Below are positions 20,415 to 32,208 of a stretch of 64,000 nucleotides of DNA, in pieces (the stretch's first letter is position 1; each line of letters begins with the position of its first letter). The DNA comes from Iris pallida (taxonomy: Eukaryota > Streptophyta > Magnoliopsida > Asparagales > Iridaceae). The position numbers and the translations under genes are program-made. The notes beneath the pieces were generated by a model. That model was not told where the DNA came from, did no database searches, and worked only from the letters and a program-made list of their open reading frames with translations. The stretch spans positions 18,245,451 to 18,309,450 of the forward strand of contig JANAVB010003400.1 in NCBI GenBank assembly GCA_029216955.1, given 5' to 3'.

Positions 20415-22276
20415 CTCACCCAGTGCCAAAATCTTCCAAACTCTACGATGAAATCCCGGATGAAGTAGTTGAATCTAATACTGCAACTGAGGAAATCCCT
20501 ATTTGGCGAATGTTCTTTCACAGTGTGTCAAGAACAGGACCTAAAGGAAATATTGTGGCCGGAGTAGAAATCGTGCTTGTGTCACCCGACCATCTGGTTA
20601 TACATCGTGCGTACTCTCTCATGGAACCTTGCACCAACAACGTGGCCGAATATAACGCCCTACTGACCGGCCTTCAATTGGCAAAACAACTGGGAGTTGA
20701 CTATTTGGAAGCTTACGGCGATTCTAAGCTAATAGTTAGTCAGGTCCGAGGGGATTATGAAGTTCGTCACGAAGATCTTATCCCATATCACAAAGCGACG
20801 ATCAAGTTGGCGTCTACCTTCACTGGATTCTTCATCGAGCACGTGCCTCGATTACAGAATATAGAAGCAGATTCTTTAGCCGATCTGGCTGCTTCCTTGA
20901 CCGTCCCTATCAATACTCAGCATTCAATCACAGTGTCTGGTCGAGAGTTATTTTGTGCAAAAGATACCTTACATATTCATCATAGTTACACAACAAAAAT
21001 GAATGTCGATGTCAAAGACTGGAGATTTCCTTTCATAGACTACGTCGTCTACGGAATCCTCCCTGAGGACCCAAAGGAAGCAGTGTCTATCCAACGATGA
21101 TCCCTCAGATTTTACTATGATACAGCTACCAAAATGCTGTACCGACGTTCTTACGACGGGCTATTGTTACGATGTTTATCAGACACATAAGCCGAACATG
21201 CACTACGTGAGGCTCACGACAGAATTTATGGTGTACATCAACCAGGCCCGAAATTACAAGATTGTATCAAATGAATGAGTTATTATTGGCCCACGATGAT
21301 AGCAGATGCTGTTGAATATGCAAAGAAGTGTAGGGCTTGTCAGTTCCATGCCGATTTCATTCATCAACCTTCAGAGTTTTTTTACCCGACGGCGGTATCT
21401 TGGCCTTTTGAAGCCTGGGATATAGACGTCATCGGCCCAATCAACCTGCCATCCTCCAGAGGATATCGGTTCATCCTAGCCATAACCGATTACTTCTTCA
21501 AATAGGCGGAAGCTATACCGCTCATCGAAGTAAAGATGTCGAATGTGATTAGTTTTGTCAAACATCACGTCATCTACTGCTTCGGCCTACCTCGCAGGTT
21601 CATCCATGATAATGGTCCACAATTCGCGAGCCATGCATTCTATTGGTTCTGCGATAAGAATCGAATTCAGAATGTAGCCTTTACCGTCTACAATCCAGCA
21701 GCTAATGGATTAGCAAAAGCCTTTAATAAGACTATCATCAAACTTTTCAAGAAGTTCGTGTCTTCAAACAAGCACGATTGGAATGAGAAGCTTGGCAAAT
21801 GTCTCTGGGCCTATTGTACAACGGTCCGGACTCCAACAGACAGTACGCCATTCTCTTTGATTTATGGAAGTGAAGCAATTCTTCCCCTAGACATCCAGAT
21901 TCCCTCTCTTCGAGTAGCCTTAGCCAGTGAGTTGACTGCCGAAGAAAGTTACCGTCTACGACTACAATAGCTAGAAGCGCTAGACAAAAAAATGCTTATT
22001 ACCTCAAAGCGTATTGAGCTATACCAAGCACGCCTTTCTAGAGCCTTTAATAAAAAGGTGAAAGAAAGAGTCTTTCAAGTTGGTGATCTGATCGTAGCAG
22101 TGAGAAGACCAATGGTCATAATGCACAAGACAAAAGGAAAATTTCAACCTAATTGGGAAGGTCCTTTCGTTATAGAATCATTGTATTCTAACGGTGCGTA
22201 TTGACTAACCAAGCCTGATGGTGACTTGCTCATGATGCCGATCAATGGCAAGTTCTTGAAGAAATATTATGTGTAA
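20415..22276 (+). pseudogene. Archaeal-type RNase H and integrase relic E
   Basis: Homologous to D2 16670-18515, in one frame to a natural stop at 22274-22276 (after KKYYV). RNase H: first Asp replaced by His (20519-20521), Glu in NNVAEYNAL kept. Integrase: CQFHADF at about 21336, first Asp in IDVIGPI, second Asp kept (FIHDNGPQF), catalytic Glu replaced by Lys (21716-21718 in GLAKAF), GPF motif near 22160. Stops: TGA 21098, TAA 21188, TGA 21272, TAG 21503, TAG 21968, TGA 22202. gag, protease and RT are absent; E may be the far end of D1 beyond the D2 insertion, or another copy. Confidence 0.9.
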
Positions 22277-22359
22277 TCTTTATGTACAACGTTCCCATAT
22301 ACCCTACTTTAATCATGTAAATGTACAGTATAATGTTTACGCGATTCAAAAAAATCATC

Positions 22360-22650
22360 TAACTTATCCGTATTTCAAGAGTCTTAGATACGCCATGGAT
22401 AATAGGTCCTCTAAAAAAGATTTCCCAGTAGAATTATCTTTGTTTTGGACTCTGCCCAAACTCGGTCTTACGAAAACAGTCACGTCCATATTACCTCTGA
22501 ACTGTTTTTCGATAATTATTTCCCAGTAAAATAATTAAGAAATGTCTTGCCACGTCCATACAACCTCTGAGCAAAACATTTGTCAAAGATAATCGCGTCC
22601 ATATTACCTCTGAATTATCTACTACTACCTGATGTTATATATCCATCAAC
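22360..22650 (+). repeat. Tat 3' hairpin repeats of E, block IV
   Basis: Counterpart of block II after E. Stems: 22364-22369/22397-22402 (type II), 22471-22479/22502-22511 (type I, one bulged base), 22513-22521/22529-22537, 22543-22550/22571-22578 (one mismatch) and 22587-22593/22614-22620. Several stems differ from D2 by paired changes. The block stops near 22650. Confidence 0.8.
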
Positions 22651-22895
22651 GTCTATGTTGACCCTTTCTATAGGATAGCAATGAGACTATCTGTGGGTAC
22701 TGGGTAGCGCCGAGACTTAGTTGGGACTCATGTATTGTTGTTAGATGACTCGAGTGTCCCTTGACGGTGATGTTATGCTGGGAAGCGAGATTTCTAGAAA
22801 TTGTAACGGGTGGCTTGGTTAGAAATTGTTTAGTCGAGTGATAACTCAGACTTGTAAGATAGTTAATATGCTATGGGTAAATGGATTTGGCTGGA
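22651..22895. other. Unassigned spacer before element A
   Basis: About 245 bases without an open frame or a match elsewhere in the window. It is the flank into which element A inserted (last bases CTGGA before the LTR). Confidence 0.4.
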
Positions 22896-25800
22896 TGTAA
22901 CACCCAGTTTTCCAAATGAGGGTAATTTTGAAATTTTGAAATTATATTATTATTTATTGATATTTATTTCATATTATAATTTTTGGTGATTTTAAAAAAA
23001 TCAATTTAAAAACCATTTTGATCAATGACTATTGATTTTGATGTTTTACTAGTGTAACCCTAGAGACTGTCTGGCCTAGAGCCTAACCATGTGATTAGGG
23101 ATATTTAATTATCATTTTTAGCCCAGGATAATTTGGTCATTTTGACTTATTAGAAATTATTTGATTAAATATTGGATTGGTGATTGTTATTTTGACTTTG
23201 ACTAGTTGTGACTTAAGAGACTAACCTAGAAGCTAACCCTAGCTATGGTGACTTAGTTAGCATGGTGAGACCCTAGTCTAACTTAAGTCGACCTCATCTT
23301 AGTCATTTAGGAACTAGTTTGAATATGAGGATTAATGACTAGGTTCATGACTTATGACTTAAGGATTTAATTCCATGACTTATGAAACTTGGCCCATGGC
23401 CCATGACTTGAACCCTAACCCTAATTTTAGCCATAAGTGACCAGCCATATAGAGATCCCCACCCTATTTAAACACTCATTCAATTGTTCTTGCCTCTTTT
23501 GTGCTCAACCAACTTTTAGAAAGGAAAAGTAAATCCCCATCTTCCCAAATTCTTATTAATTCCATTTTAATTCCTTTTTTATCCAAATCTTTTGCAATAG
23601 ATTCTAATCACCCTCTATTTGATATTCATGGAGAGTAATTTCAGTTTGAGTACAATTTGGAGGATTTGGATAGCATCGAAAATCAATCGATTTGGGGCTT
23701 TTTCTTGATCTTTGCACTTATAGGTAAAACTCCTCAAATTGTATTTTAATTCTAATTTCTTTGCATATTAGGCTAGATCTAGGTGTCCCTTAGCTGTTCC
23801 TAGAATTTGGTTAGAAATTGTGTCCGTTTGGTATCCGTATCGGACACGTGTCAATGTGTAAGTGCATGTGTTTGTTAGAATGCCTCAATAGGATTTATTT
23901 TGATAATTTTGAAAAGTGATTGAATGAAAATGTTGTTTCGTACATGGTTATTACATTCGTGTCCTACTGAGTTGTTTTTTGGACACTTTTCGTGTCCAAA
24001 ATAGGACACACACTATCGTACGAGAACACAGTACGCTGTCCTGCTGCTCGGGGTCGACACAGGACACGACACGGCATGAGATACCACAAAATTTTGTGGA
24101 GACGTGCGGGCAATCACTGACACGACACACACAAAATTTAGAGGGATTTCATCGAGCAGATTGGAAGAAATCCGACTCGCACTATTTTTGCACACACGCA
24201 CACGTGCACAGACATGTCCTGATACGCGTCTCATACGCGCGACACGCTTCACGTGGACACGGAACAGACACTTGGACACGTTCCCCTAGCCTAGGCGAAC
24301 ACGTGTGCATGGCCACGTGTCTCCACGTGGCCTGTATCGTGTCCTAGGTCACGCTGTACCTCTGTACGAGGCTGTCTGTGTGTCCTTCCTGCTGTGTGTG
24401 TATTTTCATGATTGGATACGTCGTGTCCACTTTTGTGGACACGAGACAACCTGGGTGACACCTGCAATTGTGCACGAACCCTTACCCACTATTATTTTGA
24501 TAAATTAGGTTAAATTCGATATCTGAATTTATATTTTCCCTCTTTCCCTGATACTATGCAGTTCAATAATTATTTTCCCTATTTTTTGAATAAAATCTAA
24601 TTTCAACGATTAATTTACATGTTTTTACATAAGTTATATAGTTAAATATGTATTGGGATGTTGGGGTTTCATGTGGAGACTTGTTTGGGATTTTGAATGG
24701 ATTTCTAAATGTGCACTGTTATGAAAACTGTCATGATACTTGTAAAATCTGAGAACTTGAATTTTCCTGAGAACTGTTCTTGATAACTCACACTTTGACA
24801 CAACACCTTTCCTGAGTTTGACACTCTTTACTAATCTGTCATCTAGCCACACACTGTTATATACCACACACACATATATGTGACTCATGTTCACACAGGA
24901 ACACCCTAGCCCAATATCACTACTATCCCTATTGAATCCCTGTCACACACACACACAATTCACACACATCACTGATTTGGGTTCTTTGGATTGACTGATA
25001 CATTGGGGTTTGTTTGATTTAAGTTGATGTATTACCTAGGTTTGGTTTCAAATGTATGATTCCCAGGTTAGCATATTCATATGTTAGTTGGATTTGATTT
25101 GTTTGAATAAAAGAGAATTTGGTTTTACGGTATGGAACTGAGTTATTAAGATAACATGAGAACTGAAATTGCTTAATATGTTGACTGATTACATTGTTCC
25201 TGAGTTTGAGTGAATGATTTTGGGTTGGTTCTCTACTTCCTAAGATCACAGTCCCTCACATCCCTCTTCTTATTTAGATGTATGTAATGAACTGAATGTT
25301 ATGCAAAACTAAAGTTATATGAGAATGATAGGCATGTATTGTAAAATCTACATTTCAGTCCTCCCCTTACCTTCCATTTTCCCTCTTTCTAGTAGTGAAT
25401 GCAATACATGTATAGGTACATGTATGATATCTAATTGTATGCATTTGTAAATATGTATGTTGTTTGTAATGTATAATGCATGTAGGTAATCAAATGCATT
25501 GGTATATAGGCATGTATGCATATAGGTATGCATGTAGGTAATGCAAGTATGTATGTAAAATGCATGTATGTATGTATATATAAATATGTGTTGATTTGTA
25601 ACTTTGTGATGGTGCTAGAATGCTAGTCTAGACTTGGTTAGGCCTAGTGAGACTTATTGGACTAGGATTGACCTAGTTTAACTAGAGTGTTGACCATGGT
25701 TGACCAAAGTTTGACTTTGACCTAGTTTGACCTAGACAGTTGACTGGGCTTGACTTAGAGTTGACTTTGACCTATATTGACCTAGAAATCATGTAGATTG

Positions 25801-25996
25801 CATCATAAACTTTGACTTTGACCTAGTTTGACCTACTTGTCCTCCGTTTGAAGTTGAGATTTTGACAAGTACATTATATAATTGCATGAGTTGATGGTTA
25901 GATAGTGACCTAGAACAACATTCTACCACCGATACTGCGGCATAGGCTGGGCGCTGTTACGTACTCGTACCCTCACAGTGGGTGCGGGTCATGACA
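22896..25996 (+). mobile_element. 5' LTR of gypsy element A
   Basis: Starts TGTAACACCC and ends GGTCATGACA (TG...CA). The first 230 bases recur at 27766 as the 3' LTR. The end matches the LTR end of C (47480-47570). Inside: GTGTCC/GGACAC words from 23820 to 24440 with stems 23977-23986/23992-24001 and 24311-24319/24324-24332 (two CACGTG boxes), a run of ATGTATGT-type simple sequence (25430-25590) and a W-box cluster. ORFs inside are chance ones. TATA box not identified with certainty. Confidence 0.85.
25660..25860. promoter_or_regulatory. W-box cluster in the LTR of A
   Basis: More than ten copies of TTGACC or TTGACT in 200 bases (for example TTGACCATGGTTGACC, TTGACTTTGACC twice). TTGAC(C/T) is the binding core of plant WRKY factors. 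A similar cluster sits at the same distance from the end of the LTR of C. Function not shown. Confidence 0.5.
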
Positions 25997-26022
25997 CGTT
26001 TTTAGTGGTGGCCCATGCAGGT
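25997..26022 (+). promoter_or_regulatory. Post-LTR leader block of A
   Basis: CGTTTTTAGTGGTGGCCC continues as ATGCAGGTCGAG directly after the LTR. Shared with C (47571), X and, more divergent, B. Possible primer-binding region with an unusual sequence. Confidence 0.5.
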
Positions 26023-26264
26023 CGAGAGTCGCATTAGTACGATATCGTGGTAGTACGGCGACTTAGTTGTACTGCTGCGAGCCTGCGATAGGATTGAGAG
26101 ATAGGCTTTAACGGAGAGGTACTCAATCACAGTTAGGAAAAATTCTGCTTCAATTCATGCCATCTATACATCTTGCTGATTTTCCTTCCTTGAAATTAAC
26201 TATCCTCCCTTGATTTATCGCTTCTATCTCAGTATTGTTTTATTGTTTGATCTGTGTCTCCAGG

Positions 26265-27581
26265 ATGGTTGAGACGAGATCACATCGCCCAGGACCGGGG
26301 GACGCTGCAGAGGGGTCTACCACCTCTCGTCCTCAGCAGCCAGTTTCCGGTACCGTAGCACCAATGCAGCCCTCAGGAGTGGGTGTTTCAGCTGCTTTTG
26401 GAGGAACACCTCCAGCAGTTAGCAGGCAGAGCCCAGTGATTCTTGAGATCCTTCCGCCGCAGCAGCCTCCACCTGCGGGGATGGTAGATGCTGCTCATCT
26501 GTTCTCTTTCATGGAGAGGATTCTGGAGTCTCACCAATAGCAGCAGCAGCGTCAGACTGCCGACTTCCGTCAGGGGATCGACGAGGCCTACCAGCTGGTC
26601 CGTATGACTGTGGAGATGGTGGCTACTCAAGGGCCATAGCAGCAGCCTTACCGGAAGGTGAAGGACATTCAGGACTTCCAGAAGATGCACCCTAGAGACT
26701 TTCTTGGTACAGAGGGCATCCACTACGCAGATGACTGGATTGAGTACATCGAGAAGATTTTTTGGCTGGCGGAGATACCAGCCAGACTTCATATTGAGGC
26801 AGCGGGCAGTCTGATACAAGACCTAGCTCGTACCTGGTACCAGACAGATCCCCGAGTGGGAGTAGAGGGTCAGACATGGGATCAGTTCAAGGAGCTGTTC
26901 AAGGAATAATTCTTCCCAGATGTGGCACTAGGAGGCATCGAAGCACAGTTCGAGAGTCTGGTTCAGGGGAACCAAACAGTTACAGAGTACGTCGAAGAGT
27001 TCTGCCGGTTGGCCAGGTTTATAGATGATCTGATGGAGAAAACGAAGGCTAGGAGGTTTCGTCGAGGGTTGATCAGGGAGGTTCGGTCACTGACTAAGAG
27101 TGACCAGAATGCCACCTTCGCAGAGATCTTGGCAGGAGCTATGGTGGCAGAAGACGACCTGGAGCTGAAACTGAAGAGGGTTCGGGACTTTCAGGGAGTC
27201 AGTAGCAGCAAAGGCCAGGCCAAGAGGCCTCACGTACAGATCCAGCAGACACAGGCACCAGTGATGGTTCAGCAGGTGCAGCATCAGTATCGGGGTCAGG
27301 ACCCGAAGACGATCAGTTGTTCCTGCTGCAAGAAGTTGGGACACACCAGGGAGCAGTGTAGGAAGAGGCTGAAGGTTTGCTATTCCTGTGGGTCTGAAGC
27401 CCACCAGAAGATAGATTGTCCCCTTGCACCTCCTTTTGAAGGAGCTAGGCCACCTGTAGCTCAGCACCAGAGGGGTGGAGCTTTTGCGATGGCGGTCGAG
27501 GAGACCGACGCTGCAGGTGATGGGTTAGCAGGTTTGTCCTTCTCATTCTTCCTCTCCACTTTCATATGTGATTTCCATTAG
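26265..27581 (+). pseudogene. gag of element A, not followed by pol
   Basis: ATG 26265 (MVETRSH...). Low-complexity Pro/Gln N-terminus, then a retrotransposon gag domain (about 26660-27130), and two CCHC knuckles at about 27325-27420 (CSCCKKLGHTREQC and CYSCGSEAHQKIDC). Stops TAG 26538 and TAG 26637 lie in CAG runs; TAA 26907. The frame otherwise holds throughout and ends at 27579. Downstream there is no protease, RT or integrase: the polypurine tract follows 170 bases later. So the element can at most have supplied Gag. Confidence 0.9.
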
Positions 27582-27732
27582 TACCTGCCAGAATATTGCT
27601 TGTGATTTGCTAGATAGTGTAGCAACCATGTTCGAGACAGTAGAATCACGACCAGTAGGATTTTGTTGCATGTTATCTATCGACCTTAATTTGATTGGGG
27701 GTTTGACCTAGTAGGGGTACGATCATCTTAAT

Positions 27733-27765
27733 TTCGAGGACGAAATTTTCTAAGGGGGGTAGGAT
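27733..27765 (+). promoter_or_regulatory. Polypurine tract of A
   Basis: TTTCGAGGACGAAATTTTC then TAAGGGGGGTAGGAT next to the TGTAACACCC of the 3' LTR. The GAGGACGAAATTT box before the tract is common in plant chromoviruses; it recurs at 49752 (C), 32935 (B), 52890 (W) and 62845 (Y). Confidence 0.8.
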
Positions 27766-28002
27766 TGTAACACCCAGTTTTCCAAATGAGGGTATTTTAA
27801 ACTTTTGAAATTATATTATTATTTATTGATATTTATTTCACATTATGATTTTAGGTGATTTTAAAAAAAATCAATTTAAAAACCATTTTGATCAATGACT
27901 TGTGATTTTGATGTTTTACTAGTATAACCCTAGAGACTGTCTGACCTAGAGCCTAACCATGTGATTAAGGATATTTAATTATCATTTTTAGCCTAGAGGT
28001 AA
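27766..28002 (+). mobile_element. 3' LTR of A, first 237 bases
   Basis: Near-identical to 22896-23130 by eye, then cut at a SINE and a copia LTR. The continuation of this LTR is not seen further right in the window, so either the rest was deleted or the insertions removed it. Confidence 0.8.
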
Positions 28003-28114
28003 CTTTTTTTTGTTGAAGCAATGGGTAATTGTGACGAACTCGCCTCCACTAGGGCTCGAACTCCGACCACTTCATCTGCATGCATCTCTCTTAACCACTA
28101 GGCTAGAGGTCATT
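28003..28114 (-). mobile_element. tRNA-derived SINE, copy 1
   Basis: On the minus strand: AAATGACC start, a polymerase III A-box (TAGCCTAGTGGTTAAGAG) and, about 35 bases on, a B-box (GAGTTCGAGCCC), then CACAATTACCC and a tail CAACAAAAAAAAG. SINE copy 2 is at 39635. The ends are approximate and no clear target duplication was found. Confidence 0.7.
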
Positions 28115-28332
28115 TGTGATGGAACTAGGGATTCCTAGGACCCTAGTTTGGTGTGCGTATTAATTGATAGAAAGTTAAATAGATATAAACGTGTTCTAAC
28201 CCTTCATAGGCGAAAACTAGGGTTCACAAATTATACCTGCGGCAGAAAGAAGACAACGGTTCCTATTAATCTCAAGCAGTCACGACCCCAAGATCTTTTG
28301 TACGTATTCCTTCCTCGGGTTGGACGTTGTGT

Positions 28333-28387
<55 letters not shown>

Positions 28388-29305
28388 CTACGGTAAGGAC
28401 CATGAGGAGAAATTACGATTTGGTCTCCTAACTGATCTGGGTGTCCTGTGTTCAGCCCGAACACACAACCCAGGCCCATTAACAATAGCTCGATCCACTA
28501 ATGAGATATTGTTGCACTACCTTCCTAATCCCAAATTATGATTGTGGGCTCCTTTTATTATATGCTTGTTTGGCTCCACATGTTAAGATAGCGAATGTCC
28601 GTCGATCAGATTAAATTACTGACAACTATATTGATCGACATCTTTTATCCTTAAGTAGTACCACTCAACTTTATTTGTCATGTCGGATATAATCCACCTG
28701 CAGGGTTTACATGACAATCCTTATGAGCCCCTTAAGGGAACATCATTAACCCGACGTATCGGGACATGGATTCCTTTTATAATCAACATCCTATCATACA
28801 TACAATGTTATTACCCAATTCATAGAGGTTTTTGACCCATAATGAATCTCACTTTTTTATGTGTCAAAGTAATGCACACTGCATATACATGTCTGTTATT
28901 ATATCCGGATTAAGAGCACAAGCATCCATAATAACAGAGGTGTCCGTTCTCTTATGTAGTCAGTACAAAAAGAACAACCTCAAGTGGTCTTGTTCAATAC
29001 ACACAAAGTGTACTAGTGTAAACCTATAGTCAAGATAGACTAATACCAGATTACACTACAACCCTTCCAATAGATTGTCCAAGTCCATCTAGGTTGTGAA
29101 CCATTTATATATTCTATAGGAAACTGATAATATGAACTTCTGTGTGACACATACACACCATATTATCTACAATATAGAGTATCGGACACTTGCATCAACA
29201 CTTGTAACAAATACAATATGCAAACATTGTCCATATGATTCTCATTCAAAATTTAAGGAAATATAGTTAATACAAAAGTGATCTTTTTAGTATATAACCC
29301 TAACA
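28115..29305 (-). mobile_element. Ty1/copia-like LTR
   Basis: Read on the minus strand it starts TGTTAGGGTTATATAC and ends CCATCACA. Blocks such as CCTGCAGGTGGATTATATCC and GGATGCTTGTGC resemble long copia LTRs of plants as I remember them. Preceded (29306-29330, minus) by a weak polypurine-like stretch, which would make this a 3' LTR. Contains a (TA)25 run at 28335-28384. No pol found beside it, and the flanks do not give a clear 5-base duplication. Solo LTR or remnant. Confidence 0.55.
28335..28384. repeat. (TA)25 microsatellite
   Basis: Uninterrupted TA run inside the copia LTR. It creates false Ile-Tyr frames on both strands. Confidence 0.95.
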
Positions 29306-29894
<589 letters not shown>

Positions 29895-29899
29895 ATCTT

Positions 29900-32158
29900 T
29901 GTAACGCCCCAGTCCCAAAATACGTAGGACCAGGAATACGAATACATGCCAGCAGCACTTCACTAATGGGCCAAGCTACACAACAAGCCCATTAGCGAAA
30001 TACTTAAGCTGTAAATCATGATAACACCTAGAAATACAATACAGTCCACAGGTATATACATCAAATCACATCCATAGAGTCCACAAAGAGATCAAGGATA
30101 AATAAGGAAATGTCTCAAATATCAAGCAATAAAAGTAATAAATTCTGTGCGGGTGAAACATCCCGAAACCACAGAAATAGAAAGAAAGTACAAATCAACT
30201 ACAAGTCTAATGAAAAGAAAAGGAAATAATGTAGCCAGACTAAATATGAAGGTAATATGATCACGAGAAATCCTCTAGCACTATCTCATCCTCCTGTACC
30301 GGTACGTCTCCAGTCTGTGCTCCCGAACCGTAAACCTCTGGGTAGTCTTCAGCTTCGTCTAAGCCTGGAAAATAGCTAGGTCCTCAGAGGACTAGCAAGG
30401 TGCATAATATACATGCCAAGGTACAGAAATAAAAATATGAACTAAGGTAATCTACTGTATCCGTCTATGTGCTATGCAAGTGAGATACTTTTTTAGAATA
30501 CCAGACCCCTTCCACTAAGGCTCACTAGCACCTCAGCAGGGTATTGTCCCTAGTACCTGTGTCGTGGTACCAAGGACAATCAATTCTCGACAGTGATAAT
30601 CTCTTACTCTGCTACAAGATAAATGTATCACTAAACAACAGGCTACACGACAATAGGTCTGATATTGTAGTCAAGTTCTCCCCACTCCCCATATCTAGAA
30701 TCTAGCAATGTCAAGTCTGTCTAGTCATCTCAAAAGTAAAAGCAATACTGATAAGAAAATCTGGAATGCTAATACGAGGTCAATACCACGAATAGTCATG
30801 TAAATCTCGCATCATGAATGTGTCGGTATCCTGTGGTCAATTGTGTCAATGGACACATCAGTATCTACGTAATGCCTAATGTCAATACTCGATGTCACTA
30901 TCATGACATCGGCACCCATCTACAAACGGACACTAAGTATCAACGTCCTACATCATGTAATGCTAATCAAAAAGAACAAAACAAAAAAATAGAAAAGAAA
31001 TAATCTGCAATGAAGGCAAGACACGCTTGCCTGTAACTGCTGTCTGCGGGTAAGCCTATCCAACTCCGGTGTCCTTGTCGACCATCCCAAGCTCACCTAT
31101 AATAATACACTATATTTAATATTTTATATCAACACACCATATATAAATTATATGAGTATCTACGCCTTCTAGTTGCCATAACGTTGTTACGACACTGCAT
31201 CTATTATATAAGTACATATAGGTAACAAAACCTCTCGTAAATAATATATTTAAATTATAAAATTTATCTATAAATACTTATATATTGCTATGATTATATT
31301 TTTAATAGTAAAACCCTTTCACAAGAGGTCTTATGTCAATGCCACACATGACTTCCTCAATTCGACACATTAATTTAGCCCCGAAACAACGATTAAATAA
31401 AATTAATAAATTCTGTATAAAATCCCAGAAATTAGTTAAAATCATATTTATAATGTTAAACCTTGCACAACATAAATTTTAATATGGATCCATGGAGTTT
31501 TGACACTTTTGGACACAAGGAAAACAGAATTTTTTGGAGTTCAGTAACACGACAAATGTCATGAATTTTTAAAATAGCAAACGGATGCGAAACCTAACTT
31601 TCAGATATGTGTCGGAAAGGTATCGACGTCTAGATTCTGAATAAAAATATTAAAAGGTTAAAAACTGACCTTAGATAGGCAAAAAGTGGCCCGCAACAGA
31701 ATTCAACAGTTAAAGATACCCTGTCGTAGAATCAATGCCAAGGGCAAACCGCTTGGAACTCGGAGGTCCGGCGATCAGAGGTTGGAGTAGACATACAAAG
31801 GTAACTCTCAGATTTGGTTTGAGAAGAAACAGATGAGAAAAAGTGGATGAAACATCATCTACAAGTCGACTAACCTGCTGTGACGTTTCAGACTTTGATT
31901 CGACGGAGTTTCGGCCCAAGTAGCACATCGTGCACCTCTCTAACGGCCGCAAGGTTGTTCCTACAGTTGCTAGGTTGGAAGGGAATATTGAGAGGGATGT
32001 CCAAGTGGTGGCGGTTGGCACAAAAATCGAAGAGAAATTATATTTAGTGAAGCAAGGGGGATCGGCTAGGGTTTCGGGTTTGGAGTGGTGGCCGCTATAT
32101 TTGGAGGAATTTGTGGAATAGTGGGTGGTTATGAGAGAGGGGATGGTTAGGGTTTGAT

Positions 32159-32208
<50 letters not shown>

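Noticed and set aside
23979..24508. Short overlapping frames with many Cys, Arg and Thr
   Set aside because: Both strands open by chance in the GTGTCC/GGACAC-rich LTR of A; no domain.
28003..28114. tRNA gene
   Set aside because: A- and B-box are present but no cloverleaf or acceptor stem; it has a tail and a second copy at 39635, so a SINE.
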